A stretch of DNA of 55,626 nucleotides, taken from positions 1 through 55,626 of the forward strand of contig JAFQMF010000009.1 in NCBI GenBank assembly GCA_017396395.1, given 5' to 3'. The notes beneath the pieces are model-generated. The model made no database searches. It worked only from the letters and a program-made list of their open reading frames with translations, and was not told where the DNA came from. Source of the DNA: Clostridia bacterium. Lineage in GTDB: Bacteria; Bacillota; Clostridia; RUG12999. Made by a program: the position numbers and the translations under genes. This document shows, one piece after another, positions 27,660 to 34,675 of this stretch; position 1 is the first letter of the stretch; every line of letters begins with the position of its first letter.

Positions 27660-29016
27660 ATAAATGTAAAAGTATTTTTGCTATTTCAAAATAAATCAAA
27701 AGTGCACAGGCATCCACAATTGTTGTTATAAAAGGACTTGCAACAACTGCAGGGTCAAAGCCCATTTTTTTTGCAATAATGGGAAGACTGCATCCAACCA
27801 GCTTTGCAATAGTAACAGTAAAAAACAGAGTTAAACATACTACAACCGCAACTGTTATTGGATTTTGTCCCGAAGCTATTATATCGCCCTTGTCCAGCAC
27901 CAGTATTTTAATAAAATTTACAATTGCCAGAGTTAACCCGCAAATTATTGAAACACTAAACTCTTTTAATAGTGTTTTCCAGATGTCTGAAAGCCTGATT
28001 TCATCGGTAGAAAGACCGCGTATGATTGTGGCGGAGGTCTGTCCGCCTGCATTACCGCCTGTACCCATAAGCATAGGTATAAACGCTGTAAGTATTACAC
28101 AAACCTGCAGAGCATCTTCAAAGCTGCTGATAATTTTACCTGTAAATGTTGAAGAAATCATAAGAAGCATAAGCCAAGGAATACGTTTCTTCCAAATCTC
28201 CCAAGCAGATGTTTTCAAATATGGTCTATCTGAAGGAACGATTGCCGCCATAAGCTCAATATCCTCAGTTGTTTCTTCATGCATAACATCAATAGCGTCA
28301 TCGACTGTTACAATGCCCACAAGTCGGTTTTCGTTATCAACAACAGGTAGTGCAAGAAAATCATATTTATTGATTTTATTTGCAACATCTTCTTTATCAT
28401 CTAAAGTGTTTGCAAATATTACATTTGTTTCCATTATATCTTCAATTAAGGTATGATTTCCTGCAAGCAGTAATGCTCTTACAGAAACTAAGCCAAGAAG
28501 CTTTCGGTGTGAATCAGTTACATAACAGGTGTATATTGTTTCTTTATCAACCCCTGTTACTCTTATATGGTCAATAGCCTTTTTTACTGTCATATCCTTT
28601 TTTAAAGATACATATTCGATTGTCATAATACTGCCTGCACTATCTTTTGGATAGTTTAGCAGCTCGTTGATTTTTACTCTTGTTTCAGGGTCTGACTGCT
28701 GTAATATACGTTTTACAACATTTGCAGGCATTTCTTCGATAATATCAATGGTATCATCAAGAAATAATTCGTCAAGCACAGCCTTGAGTTCATTATCTTT
28801 AAAAGAACGTATAAGAACCTCCTGACTTACGCTATCCATTTCTACAAAAGTATCTGCCGCATTTTCTTTAGACAAAATACGATAAAGCAAAAGCAAGTGT
28901 TCTTGAGGTGCCTCATCAAGCAAAGCCGCAATATCAACAGGTTCAAGTGAGTTCAGCAAACTTTTAAGTGCCGGATAATTTTTTGTTTCCAGTAAATTTA
29001 CAATTTGTTCAAGCAT
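27658..29016 (-). CDS. mgtE: Magnesium transporter MgtE
   Basis: 452 residues: an N-terminal superhelical Mg-sensing domain (about 1-130), a CBS pair (about 135-255, including YPKDSAGSIMTIEYV and VTVDDAIDVMHEE) and five membrane segments (about 280-450) with the pore signature MGTGGNAGGQTSATIIRGL. MgtE imports Mg2+ and closes its gate when the cytosolic domains bind Mg2+. ATG at 29016 is 7 bases after AAGGAGGA; the TTG at 29022 is too close to it. The gene has a consensus promoter and a leader of about 170 bases holding a short ORF and hairpins. Confidence 0.96.
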   Translation of the reverse strand: MLEQIVNLLETKNYPALKSLLNSLEPVDIAALLDEAPQEHLLLLYRILSKENAADTFVEMDSVSQEVLIRSFKDNELKAVLDELFLDDTIDIIEEMPANVVKRILQQSDPETRVKINELLNYPKDSAGSIMTIEYVSLKKDMTVKKAIDHIRVTGVDKETIYTCYVTDSHRKLLGLVSVRALLLAGNHTLIEDIMETNVIFANTLDDKEDVANKINKYDFLALPVVDNENRLVGIVTVDDAIDVMHEETTEDIELMAAIVPSDRPYLKTSAWEIWKKRIPWLMLLMISSTFTGKIISSFEDALQVCVILTAFIPMLMGTGGNAGGQTSATIIRGLSTDEIRLSDIWKTLLKEFSVSIICGLTLAIVNFIKILVLDKGDIIASGQNPITVAVVVCLTLFFTVTIAKLVGCSLPIIAKKMGFDPAVVASPFITTIVDACALLIYFEIAKILLHL

Positions 29017-29052
29017 CTGCAATTCCTCCTTAATTTTTTTCTAAGTAGGAAG

Positions 29053-29133
29053 AGTAACACAAATGCCCCTTCAGACTTTGAAAAACGGACTCAGTCCGTA
29101 ATATAATATTCGCCCATCGGGATTTGTGCCACT
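29053..29133 (-). promoter_or_regulatory. Structured mgtE leader with attenuator-like hairpin
   Basis: On the transcribed (minus) strand AGTGGCACAAAT (29133-29122) pairs with ATTTGTGTTACT (29064-29053), 12 bp with two G-U pairs, extendable by CCC/GGG past a bulged base. Inside it ACGGAC/GTCCGT (29085-29099) forms a 6-bp hairpin followed by five T, like a weak intrinsic terminator. The inner hairpin lies within the leader ORF and the outer 3' arm lies after its stop. It does not show the conserved blocks I know for the M-box Mg riboswitch. Confidence 0.45.
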
Positions 29134-29151
29134 ACTACTTCCTGCATCCAT
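29071..29151 (-). CDS. Candidate mgtE leader peptide (26 residues)
   Basis: ATG at 29151, TGA at 29071-29073. The product begins MDAGSSSGTNPDGR and ends YYGLSPFFKV. It is preceded by a good ribosome binding site (AAAGAGGTGAG, 4-5 bases before ATG) and lies entirely in the leader between the mgtE promoter and the mgtE ribosome binding site. The codons overlap both a long-range stem and a terminator-like hairpin, so translating it would change which RNA structure can form. I know no named family for it. It may be a regulatory peptide or a by-product of a structured RNA. Confidence 0.5.
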   Translation of the reverse strand: MDAGSSSGTNPDGRILYYGLSPFFKV

Positions 29152-29194
29152 TTTTCTCACCTCTTTCTATTCTAAATAAACGCTTAACTATTAT

Positions 29195-29223
29195 ATTTTA
29201 ACATTATTTTCTACCAATGTCAA
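29195..29223 (-). promoter_or_regulatory. Promoter of mgtE
   Basis: On the minus strand TTGACA (29223-29218), a 17-bp spacer and TAAAAT (29200-29195) preceded by TGT (extended -10). The start is predicted near 29187, giving about 170 bases of leader. Confidence 0.85.
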
Positions 29224-29238
29224 TAAAAACTGTTTCAG

Positions 29239-29739
29239 TCATTGGATTATTCTTCCGCCTTCAATATGTATAAATCTTATATCACTGTAAGAATACAAAT
29301 ATAACGGACGGTTTTTTGTGTCAAAAGTATGTGCAGTAACAAATACGTCTCTTGTATTATTTGAAAGTTTTCCCGTTATTATCATTGTATGAGTATAATC
29401 ATCACTGTTAATTGCCTTATATTGAACAATATCTCCTTCCTTTGCATTTTGGATTTCTACTAATTTTCCATAAGGACCATAACCTGTATTTTCTGTTAAG
29501 AATTCATATAAAAAATTAACTGAGGTCCATGCAGGTGCTCTGTCGTCTGAGCTTATGTAATACCATCCTAAAAGGGGAGAATAGTTCATTACAGGCAGTC
29601 CTGCAAAAATACACTGGGAAACAAAATTTGTGCAATCGCCTCCAATATCTGAGAAGTCATAATAGTCAGGGTTTCTTCTGTATGCCCATTTGAAGGCATA
29701 GATTATTGCTCTTTGCCTGTTATATTCGATTTCTCTCAA
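29239..29739 (-). CDS. Amidase_6-type (papain-like fold) domain protein, no signal peptide
   Basis: 166 residues. The whole protein matches the putative amidase domain (Amidase_6): YAFKWAYRRNPDYYDF, then GGDCTNFVSQCIFAG with the likely nucleophilic Cys, and a later THTMIITG segment carrying the probable catalytic His. Relatives are often secreted wall-active enzymes, but this one starts directly with the domain and has no export signal, so it may be cytoplasmic or non-classically exported. I prefer the TTG at 29739, 8 bases after AAGGAG, over the GTG at 29748, which abuts the ribosome binding site. Its stop is 16 bases before the mgtE -35 box. Confidence 0.8.
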   Translation of the reverse strand: MREIEYNRQRAIIYAFKWAYRRNPDYYDFSDIGGDCTNFVSQCIFAGLPVMNYSPLLGWYYISSDDRAPAWTSVNFLYEFLTENTGYGPYGKLVEIQNAKEGDIVQYKAINSDDYTHTMIITGKLSNNTRDVFVTAHTFDTKNRPLYLYSYSDIRFIHIEGGRIIQ

Positions 29740-29859
29740 AATTATCACTCCTTATTTTATTCGAAATGCATACTATATCAGTGTATATTTTATGCAAATT
29801 GCACTAAATAATTCCATTTTTTTCTACAATATTTTCAACAACTAAATTCCCCTTTAGTA

Positions 29860-29888
29860 TGGACTTTTTTCAATAAATGTTGTATAAT
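29860..29888 (+). promoter_or_regulatory. Probable promoter of the hydrogenase operon
   Basis: TGGACT (29860-29865), a 17-bp spacer and a perfect TATAAT (29883-29888). The start would be near 29895, leaving a 75-base leader before hydC. Confidence 0.55.
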
Positions 29889-29926
29889 AATTAAGTATGA
29901 TATGGTTTGTATAGAAATATGCAACT

Positions 29927-29944
29927 GTGATAAATTTTTAACAA
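29927..29944. promoter_or_regulatory. Possible Rex (NADH/NAD+) operator
   Basis: GTGATAA-ATTT-TTAACAA matches the clostridial Rex consensus TTGTTAAnnnnTTAACAA at 12 of 14 fixed positions. The right half is perfect. It lies in the leader between the predicted start site and the hydC ribosome binding site, where a bound repressor could block elongation. Known Rex regulons include hydrogenase genes. Inference only. Confidence 0.35.
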
Positions 29945-29970
29945 AGTATATTATAATAGGAGGTAAAAAT

Positions 29971-30465
29971 ATGAGCTACACAAGTTCTATTAAGTTTAAC
30001 GGTACAAAAGAGCAGGAAGCCAAGCTTTACGAGGTTATTAATGCTAATAAGGATATTCCCGGTGCATTGATACCTGTTCTTCATGGTGCGCAGGAAATCT
30101 ATGGATATCTTCCCATAGAAGTACAGAAGATTATTGCAGACAATCTTGGAATATCTCTTACTGAGGTATATGGTGTTGTAACATTCTACGCACAGTTTTC
30201 ACTTTATCCCAAGGGCGAGTATTCAATCGGTGTTTGTCTTGGTACAGCTTGCTATGTTAAAGGTTCTGGTGACATTCTTGAAGCTTTCAAAACAAAGCTT
30301 AACCTTGAAGTTGGAAAGTGTACAGATGATGGTAAATTCTCTCTTGAAGCAACAAGATGTATTGGTGCATGCGGACTTGCTCCTGTAATCACAGTAAATG
30401 ATGATGTATATGGCAAGCTTGTTGTTGATGATGTTGATGATATTTTGAAAAAATACACTGCGTAA
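29971..30465 (+). CDS. hydC: NuoE-like [2Fe-2S] subunit of the trimeric hydrogenase (HydC)
   Basis: 164 residues. Thioredoxin-fold [2Fe-2S] protein with the four ligands as CLGTAC and CIGAC, preceded by the helical domain LYEVINANKDIPGALIPVLHGAQEIYGYLP. In trimeric [FeFe] hydrogenases this subunit works with HydB and HydA. The start ATG at 29971 follows a consensus AGGAGG. An in-frame ATG at 29902 has no ribosome binding site and adds a non-homologous extension. First gene of the operon running to hydA. Confidence 0.93.
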   Translation: MSYTSSIKFNGTKEQEAKLYEVINANKDIPGALIPVLHGAQEIYGYLPIEVQKIIADNLGISLTEVYGVVTFYAQFSLYPKGEYSIGVCLGTACYVKGSGDILEAFKTKLNLEVGKCTDDGKFSLEATRCIGACGLAPVITVNDDVYGKLVVDDVDDILKKYTA

Positions 30466-30493
30466 ATAACTTCCTGAAGGGATAGATTAATTT

Positions 30494-30853
30494 ATGAAAT
30501 TATCTGATATTCAAAAAGAACTAAACGCAAAGCTATTATCTGATTGCTCCATGGAAACTTTAGAGCAAACTGAGATATTAAATGCCTGCGGTTGTGACCT
30601 TATGAGCGATGTTCTTGCCTATGTAAAAGACCAGGCTTTGCTGTTAACAGGTCTTATTAACCCACAGGTTATTCGTACTGCTGAAATGATGGATATTGGT
30701 GCAATTTGCTTTGTTAGAGGAAAAGTTCCTACTGATGAGGTAATTGATCTTGCACAGGATATGGGAATTATTCTTCTTTCAACAGAGAAACCTCTATATA
30801 CTGCTTGCGGTATTTTATACAGCGGTGGACTTGGAGGGGGAGCAAAGTGCTAA
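30494..30853 (+). CDS. DRTGG-domain protein, first copy
   Basis: 119 residues with the DRTGG fold signature: DVLAYVKDQALLLTGLINPQVIRTAEMMDIGAICFVRGKVPTDEVI. DRTGG domains are small regulatory domains found with CBS or phosphotransacetylase proteins; their ligand is uncertain. This stand-alone form recurs in clostridial hydrogenase operons. Its stop overlaps the next start by 7 bases, so the GHKL ATPase is translationally coupled to it. A second, shorter copy lies at 32681-33016. Confidence 0.82.
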   Translation: MKLSDIQKELNAKLLSDCSMETLEQTEILNACGCDLMSDVLAYVKDQALLLTGLINPQVIRTAEMMDIGAICFVRGKVPTDEVIDLAQDMGIILLSTEKPLYTACGILYSGGLGGGAKC

Positions 30854-31257
30854 AATCCTATGAAATTTCCGGAACGGATTTTTCTGTTGCAGGGGAAGCA
30901 TCCAGTTCTTTTAAAATGCTTTTAAAAAAGCTTGGGGTTAAACCTGAAATTGTTCGCAAGGTTTCTATTGCAATGTATGAGGCTGAAATTAATACAGTTG
31001 TACACGGCGGAGGTGGACAGTGTGAAGCTGAAGTTCTTGGTGATTGTATTAAGGTAGTGTTTAGAGATCAGGGACCAGGTATTGCAAATGTAGAGCTTGC
31101 TATGAAGGAAGGTTTTTCTACTGCAAGTGAAAAAATTCGTGAGCTTGGTTTTGGTGCCGGTATGGGTTTGCCTAATATCAAGCGTTATACAGACGAAATG
31201 AAAATTAAAACAGAAGTTGGTAAAGGTACTCAGATAGAATTTATTGTTTATCTTTAA
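30847..31257 (+). CDS. RsbW-like GHKL ATPase / anti-sigma-factor-type kinase
   Basis: 136 residues. A HATPase_c_2 domain: N-box MYEAEINTVVHGGGG, G1 box DQGPGI, G2 box GFGAGMGLPNI, then KRYTDEMKIKTEVGKGTQIEFIV. Proteins of this type are Ser/Thr kinases acting on anti-sigma antagonists or ATP-binding regulators. No cognate sigma or STAS gene is visible, so a hydrogenase-linked sensory role is suggested by context only. GTG at 30847 lies 6 bases after GGAGGGGG and inside the end of the DRTGG gene; the upstream in-frame ATG at 30805 is less likely. Confidence 0.85.
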   Translation: MLKSYEISGTDFSVAGEASSSFKMLLKKLGVKPEIVRKVSIAMYEAEINTVVHGGGGQCEAEVLGDCIKVVFRDQGPGIANVELAMKEGFSTASEKIRELGFGAGMGLPNIKRYTDEMKIKTEVGKGTQIEFIVYL

Positions 31258-31281
31258 ATTGAAAGTTGGTGTGGCAATTTT

Positions 31282-32679
31282 ATGGCATACTATCATTCTG
31301 TTACGTTGGATACTAATAAATGCAAAGGATGTACAAAATGTATTCAACATTGTCCCACTGAAGCAATAAGAATCAGAGGTGGAAAAGCAAAAATTATTAA
31401 AGACAGATGCATTGATTGTGGTGAATGTATCAGAGTTTGTAAATCAAGAGCAAAACTTGCACTTACCGATTCATTTGATGTTCTTAATAATTTTGAATAC
31501 AATATTGCACTGCCAGCACCGGCATTATATGGTCAGTTCGGTGCTGATATTACAACTGATAAAGTTCTTTCGGGTCTTCTTGAAATCGGTTTTGACGATG
31601 TTTTTGAGGTTGCAAGAGCAGCTGAATACATAAGTGCCGCTACAAGAGAAATGATAGTCGAAAACAAATTACCTAAGCCTGCAATAAGCTCAGCTTGTCC
31701 TGCTGTTGTAAGGCTTATTACAGTAAGGTTCCCTTCTCTTATTGATAATATTGTACCTCTTTTGGAGCCTATGGAGCTTGCTGCCAGAATGGCAAGAGAT
31801 GAGGCAAAAAAGAAAACAGGGCTAAGTGATGATAAGATAGGTGTATTTTTTATTACTCCGTGTCCTGCTAAAATGACAAGTGTTAAAGCATCAATTACTG
31901 TTGGGGATACTGCAGTAAGTGGTGCAATTTCCGTAAATGATGTTTATGTAAAACTTTTAAACGTTCTTAAAAACGTTAAGCCAAGAGGTATTGCCTGTGC
32001 AGGATTTGAAGGAATTTCATGGGCAAGACGTGGAGGCGAAAGCTACGGAACAGGTCTTAATAATTATATTGTTGTTGACGGAACTGAAAATGTTATTAAA
32101 ATTTTAAGTGCTATAGAAGATGAAAAACTTAGGGATATTGATTTTGCCGAGCTTGCAGCTTGCTCTATGGGCTGTGTAGGCGGAGCTTTAAATGTTACAA
32201 ATCCATATGTTTGCGTAAGTAACATTAAAAATATTGCTGAAAATACTCCCCAGAGTACTCCTGTAGAGAATATTAATATTAATAATATGTGTTTTGATAA
32301 AGAAATTGTTCCATCTACCGCTATGAATTTTGACAACGACCTTTCTAAAGCTGTTGAGATTATGGAAAAAATCGAAAAACTTTATACAACTATGCCTCAG
32401 CTTGATTGTGGCTCCTGCGGAGCACCCTCATGCAGAGCTTTAGCAGAGGATATTGTAAGAGGTTATGCAAAAAAATACGATTGTTTATTTTTAAGAAATC
32501 AGCATACAAAGGAGATTACTTTAAAGTTAAATGAAATCGTAACAAAACGTAAAGATGGAAAAAAATTATCACAAGAAGAAATTAAGTTATATCAACAGCT
32601 TACTGATGAGCTTTTTGAATTTGAACAAGAACAACAAAGCGGATATGACTTTAATTTGAATGAAATGGAGAGATATTAA
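31282..32679 (+). CDS. Sensory-type [FeFe] hydrogenase-like iron-sulfur protein (group C/D-like)
   Basis: 465 residues. Two N-terminal [4Fe-4S] sites (C14/C17/C20/C24 and C43/C46/C49/C53), a hydrogenase large-subunit domain (about 75-350), a further FeS module CGSCGAPSC and a charged helical tail. The H-cluster motifs are divergent: L1 is SSACP (A138 replaces the proton-relay Cys, C139 kept), L2 is TPCPAKM and L3 is ACSMGCVGG, so the four cluster ligands remain but the relay Cys and the GGGQP end of L3 are missing. That pattern resembles HydS-type sensory hydrogenases, although the PAS domain seen in some is absent. It probably senses H2 or redox state rather than producing H2. Confidence 0.85.
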   Translation: MAYYHSVTLDTNKCKGCTKCIQHCPTEAIRIRGGKAKIIKDRCIDCGECIRVCKSRAKLALTDSFDVLNNFEYNIALPAPALYGQFGADITTDKVLSGLLEIGFDDVFEVARAAEYISAATREMIVENKLPKPAISSACPAVVRLITVRFPSLIDNIVPLLEPMELAARMARDEAKKKTGLSDDKIGVFFITPCPAKMTSVKASITVGDTAVSGAISVNDVYVKLLNVLKNVKPRGIACAGFEGISWARRGGESYGTGLNNYIVVDGTENVIKILSAIEDEKLRDIDFAELAACSMGCVGGALNVTNPYVCVSNIKNIAENTPQSTPVENININNMCFDKEIVPSTAMNFDNDLSKAVEIMEKIEKLYTTMPQLDCGSCGAPSCRALAEDIVRGYAKKYDCLFLRNQHTKEITLKLNEIVTKRKDGKKLSQEEIKLYQQLTDELFEFEQEQQSGYDFNLNEMERY

Positions 32680-32680
32680 A

Positions 32681-33016
32681 ATGAAACTTTCACAGATTGT
32701 TGAAAAACTTAATTTGAAGGTTGTAACTGACTCTCCATTTGAGGATAGAGAAATATCTGGCGGATATGTGGGTGACCTTCTTAGCTGGGTAATGGGGAAG
32801 GCAGAAAGCGGTAATATATGGATTACCATTATGAGCAATGTTAATATTGTTGCAGTAGCAGCTTTAACAGATGTTGCCTGTATTCTTTTAGGTGAAGGTG
32901 TTATCCCTGAAGAAGATGTAATAAAAAAAGCAAATATGCAGGATATTATTATACTTTCTTCTGATAAAACTGCTTTTGAACTTTCAAATCAAATTGGTAA
33001 TATTTTGAAGTTATGA
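32681..33016 (+). CDS. DRTGG-domain protein, second copy
   Basis: 111 residues: KLNLKVVTDSPFEDREISGGYVGD, then a DLLSWVMGKAESGNIWITIMSNVNIVAVAALTDVACILL core resembling the first DRTGG gene at the level of fold. ATG at 32681 follows GGAGAG with one base between it and the previous stop. An ATG 21 bases upstream is inside the preceding gene. Ends in a 4-base ATGA overlap with the PHP gene. Confidence 0.8.
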   Translation: MKLSQIVEKLNLKVVTDSPFEDREISGGYVGDLLSWVMGKAESGNIWITIMSNVNIVAVAALTDVACILLGEGVIPEEDVIKKANMQDIIILSSDKTAFELSNQIGNILKL

Positions 33017-33708
33017 TTAAATATGATTTTCATATTCATTCCGCATTATCCCCTTGCGGTGATGAAGATATGACACCAAACAATATTGTAAATATGGCTT
33101 ATATTGCCGGTCTTAATGCTATTGCTATAACCGACCATAACACAATAGGAAATGTTAAATCTGCTATGGCAATAGGGAGTCAGCTTGGAATTACAGTTCT
33201 TGCAGGTATGGAAATTGAAACATGCGAGGAAATTCACATTTTGACACTTTACCCAAGCTTGGAAAGTGCTGAAAAAGCGTATAATGTTGTATATAATTCT
33301 TTGCCTGATATTAAAAACAGACCAGATATTTTCGGCAGACAGCTGTATTTAGATGAAAATGATGAAATTATAGGAGAAGAAGAAAAGCTTCTTATTTCGC
33401 CAACAAGTTTATCGGTAGAACAAGTTTTTGAACTTGTTAAATCAGTAGGCGGTGTTGCTATTCCTGCTCACGTTGACAGACATTCCTACAGTATTCTTAC
33501 AAATCTGGGCTTCATATCTGAAGAGCTGGATGCAAAGAGAATTGAAATATCTTATACTGTTGACAGTATTGAGGAATATAAAAAATCAAGACCTGACCTT
33601 GAAAAATATAAGGTTTTAAGAAATTCAGATGCTCACTATCTTCAAGATATTGGCAAAAATGAAAATTATCTTGATGTAACAATAGAGCAGTTATTTGGAG
33701 AAGTATAA
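33013..33708 (+). CDS. PHP-domain metal-dependent phosphoesterase
   Basis: 231 residues. PHP motifs: DFHIHSALSPCG (first metal site), AITDHNTIGN, GMEIETCEEIHIL, AIPAHVDRH and NSDAHYLQDIG. A trinuclear-metal phosphoesterase of the TrpH/YciV-like class; the substrate is unknown, possibly a nucleotide or a phospho-signal linked to the neighbouring kinase-like ATPases. It overlaps the previous gene by 4 bases and the next by 1 base, so it is translated with them. Confidence 0.9.
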   Translation: MIKYDFHIHSALSPCGDEDMTPNNIVNMAYIAGLNAIAITDHNTIGNVKSAMAIGSQLGITVLAGMEIETCEEIHILTLYPSLESAEKAYNVVYNSLPDIKNRPDIFGRQLYLDENDEIIGEEEKLLISPTSLSVEQVFELVKSVGGVAIPAHVDRHSYSILTNLGFISEELDAKRIEISYTVDSIEEYKKSRPDLEKYKVLRNSDAHYLQDIGKNENYLDVTIEQLFGEV

Positions 33709-34244
33709 TGAAAGAGTTATCCTTGCATATTCTTGATATTGTCCAGAATTCTGTAAAAGCAAAGGCGGACAAGATTGATATTATTATTAATGAAAATATT
33801 AAAGATAATCTTTTGGAGATTACTATTTCTGATAATGGCTGCGGTATGAGTGAGGATTTTTTAAAAACAGTTAAGGACCCATTTTCTACAACTCGTACAA
33901 CCAGAAAAGTTGGTATGGGAATTTCACTGTTTGAGGCTGCTGCAATACAAAGCGGCGGACACCTTGATATAAAATCAAAGTTAGGACAGGGTACAACCCT
34001 TTATGTGTGTTTTATGCATAATAGTATTGACAGAGCACCTATCGGTAATATGATAGATACTATGATTACTATTATACTTAGTGCACCTGAAATTCAATAT
34101 GTTTATAAGCATTGCAAGAACGAAAAAGAGTTTGTGTTTGATACTGATGTTATAAAACAATCTCTTGGTGATATTCCTATTACAACTCCTGAAATACTTG
34201 AGTGGATAAAAGGATATATGCAGGAAGGACTTGCGAGCCTATAA
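33708..34244 (+). CDS. GHKL ATPase resembling a histidine-kinase catalytic domain
   Basis: 178 residues, no membrane or receiver part. N-box LHILDIVQNSVKAKADKI, G1 DNGCGM, F-box DPFSTTRTTRKVGMGISLF, G2 GGHLDIKSKLGQGTTL. The first His (about residue 7, in LSLHILDI) is placed like the phospho-accepting or H-box residue of small kinases but this is uncertain. About 50 C-terminal residues are unassigned. ATG follows TTGGAGAAG and overlaps the PHP stop by one base. A stand-alone ATPase of this kind recurs in clostridial hydrogenase operons. Confidence 0.83.
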   Translation: MKELSLHILDIVQNSVKAKADKIDIIINENIKDNLLEITISDNGCGMSEDFLKTVKDPFSTTRTTRKVGMGISLFEAAAIQSGGHLDIKSKLGQGTTLYVCFMHNSIDRAPIGNMIDTMITIILSAPEIQYVYKHCKNEKEFVFDTDVIKQSLGDIPITTPEILEWIKGYMQEGLASL

Positions 34245-34287
34245 TATAAAAAAGTTAAAAATTTATTTATAATTTAAGGAGGACATT

Positions 34288-34659
34288 ATGAAGAGTTTAG
34301 CAGAGTTACAGCAATTACGTGACCAGATTTCACAGCAGGTTGTATTGCGTAAGGACCGTGAAGACGGAATTCGTGTTGTCGTAGGTATGGCAACATGTGG
34401 TATTGCAGCAGGTGCAAGACCTGTTATGAGTGCTTTTTTAAATGAAGTATCAAAAAGAAAACTTTCGGATGTTACAGTTACCCAGACAGGATGTATAGGT
34501 ATGTGTCGTTTGGAACCTATCGTTGAGATTTATATGCCCGGCGAAGAAAAGGTTACATACGTTAAAATGAATGAAGAAAAGGTTGCTCGCATTGTTGCTG
34601 AGCATATTATAAACAAAAAACCTGTTGCCGAATATACAGTTGGTGCGGTTCAGGAGTAA
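34288..34659 (+). CDS. Thioredoxin-like [2Fe-2S] ferredoxin-domain protein
   Basis: 123 residues. An N-terminal helix is followed by a thioredoxin-like fold with VVVGMATCGIAAGARPV and TQTGCIGMCRLEPIVEIY. Only three cysteines exist in the whole protein (ATC, TGC, GMC), while classical [2Fe-2S] versions use four. The position expected for the second ligand appears to be Ala or Gly. It may carry an atypical cluster or use another ligand. It resembles the N-terminal module of HydB, encoded next. ATG follows AAGGAGGA, and the gene is 43 bases from the previous stop and 16 bases before hydB. Confidence 0.85.
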   Translation: MKSLAELQQLRDQISQQVVLRKDREDGIRVVVGMATCGIAAGARPVMSAFLNEVSKRKLSDVTVTQTGCIGMCRLEPIVEIYMPGEEKVTYVKMNEEKVARIVAEHIINKKPVAEYTVGAVQE

Positions 34660-34675
34660 TAGAGGAGGAGATATA

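Larger units (their letters stand above)
29740..29970. other. Divergent intergenic region between the amidase gene and the hydrogenase operon
   Basis: 231 bp of very AT-rich DNA. It holds the hydC promoter and a possible Rex site (listed separately). On the minus strand I found no well-spaced promoter for the amidase gene, only TGCATA/TATGCA half-sites around 29765-29798 that could be an operator. Confidence 0.5.

Noticed and set aside
29053..29188. M-box (ykoK) magnesium riboswitch before mgtE
   Set aside because: The conserved M-box blocks (GGTGAGGCTCC-like start, AACAGG and the long P1) could not be found; only AGAGGTGAG is similar, and that serves as a ribosome binding site.
29952..29957. 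TATAAT as a second -10 box for hydC
   Set aside because: It overlaps the ribosome binding site and has no -35 partner; transcription from it would lose the translation start region.
29902..29970. Earlier ATG for hydC
   Set aside because: No ribosome binding site and a non-homologous extension; ATG 29971 follows AGGAGG.
31282..32679. Calling this gene a second catalytic hydrogenase
   Set aside because: The relay Cys is replaced by Ala and the GGGQP end of L3 is missing, which fits sensory-type proteins better.
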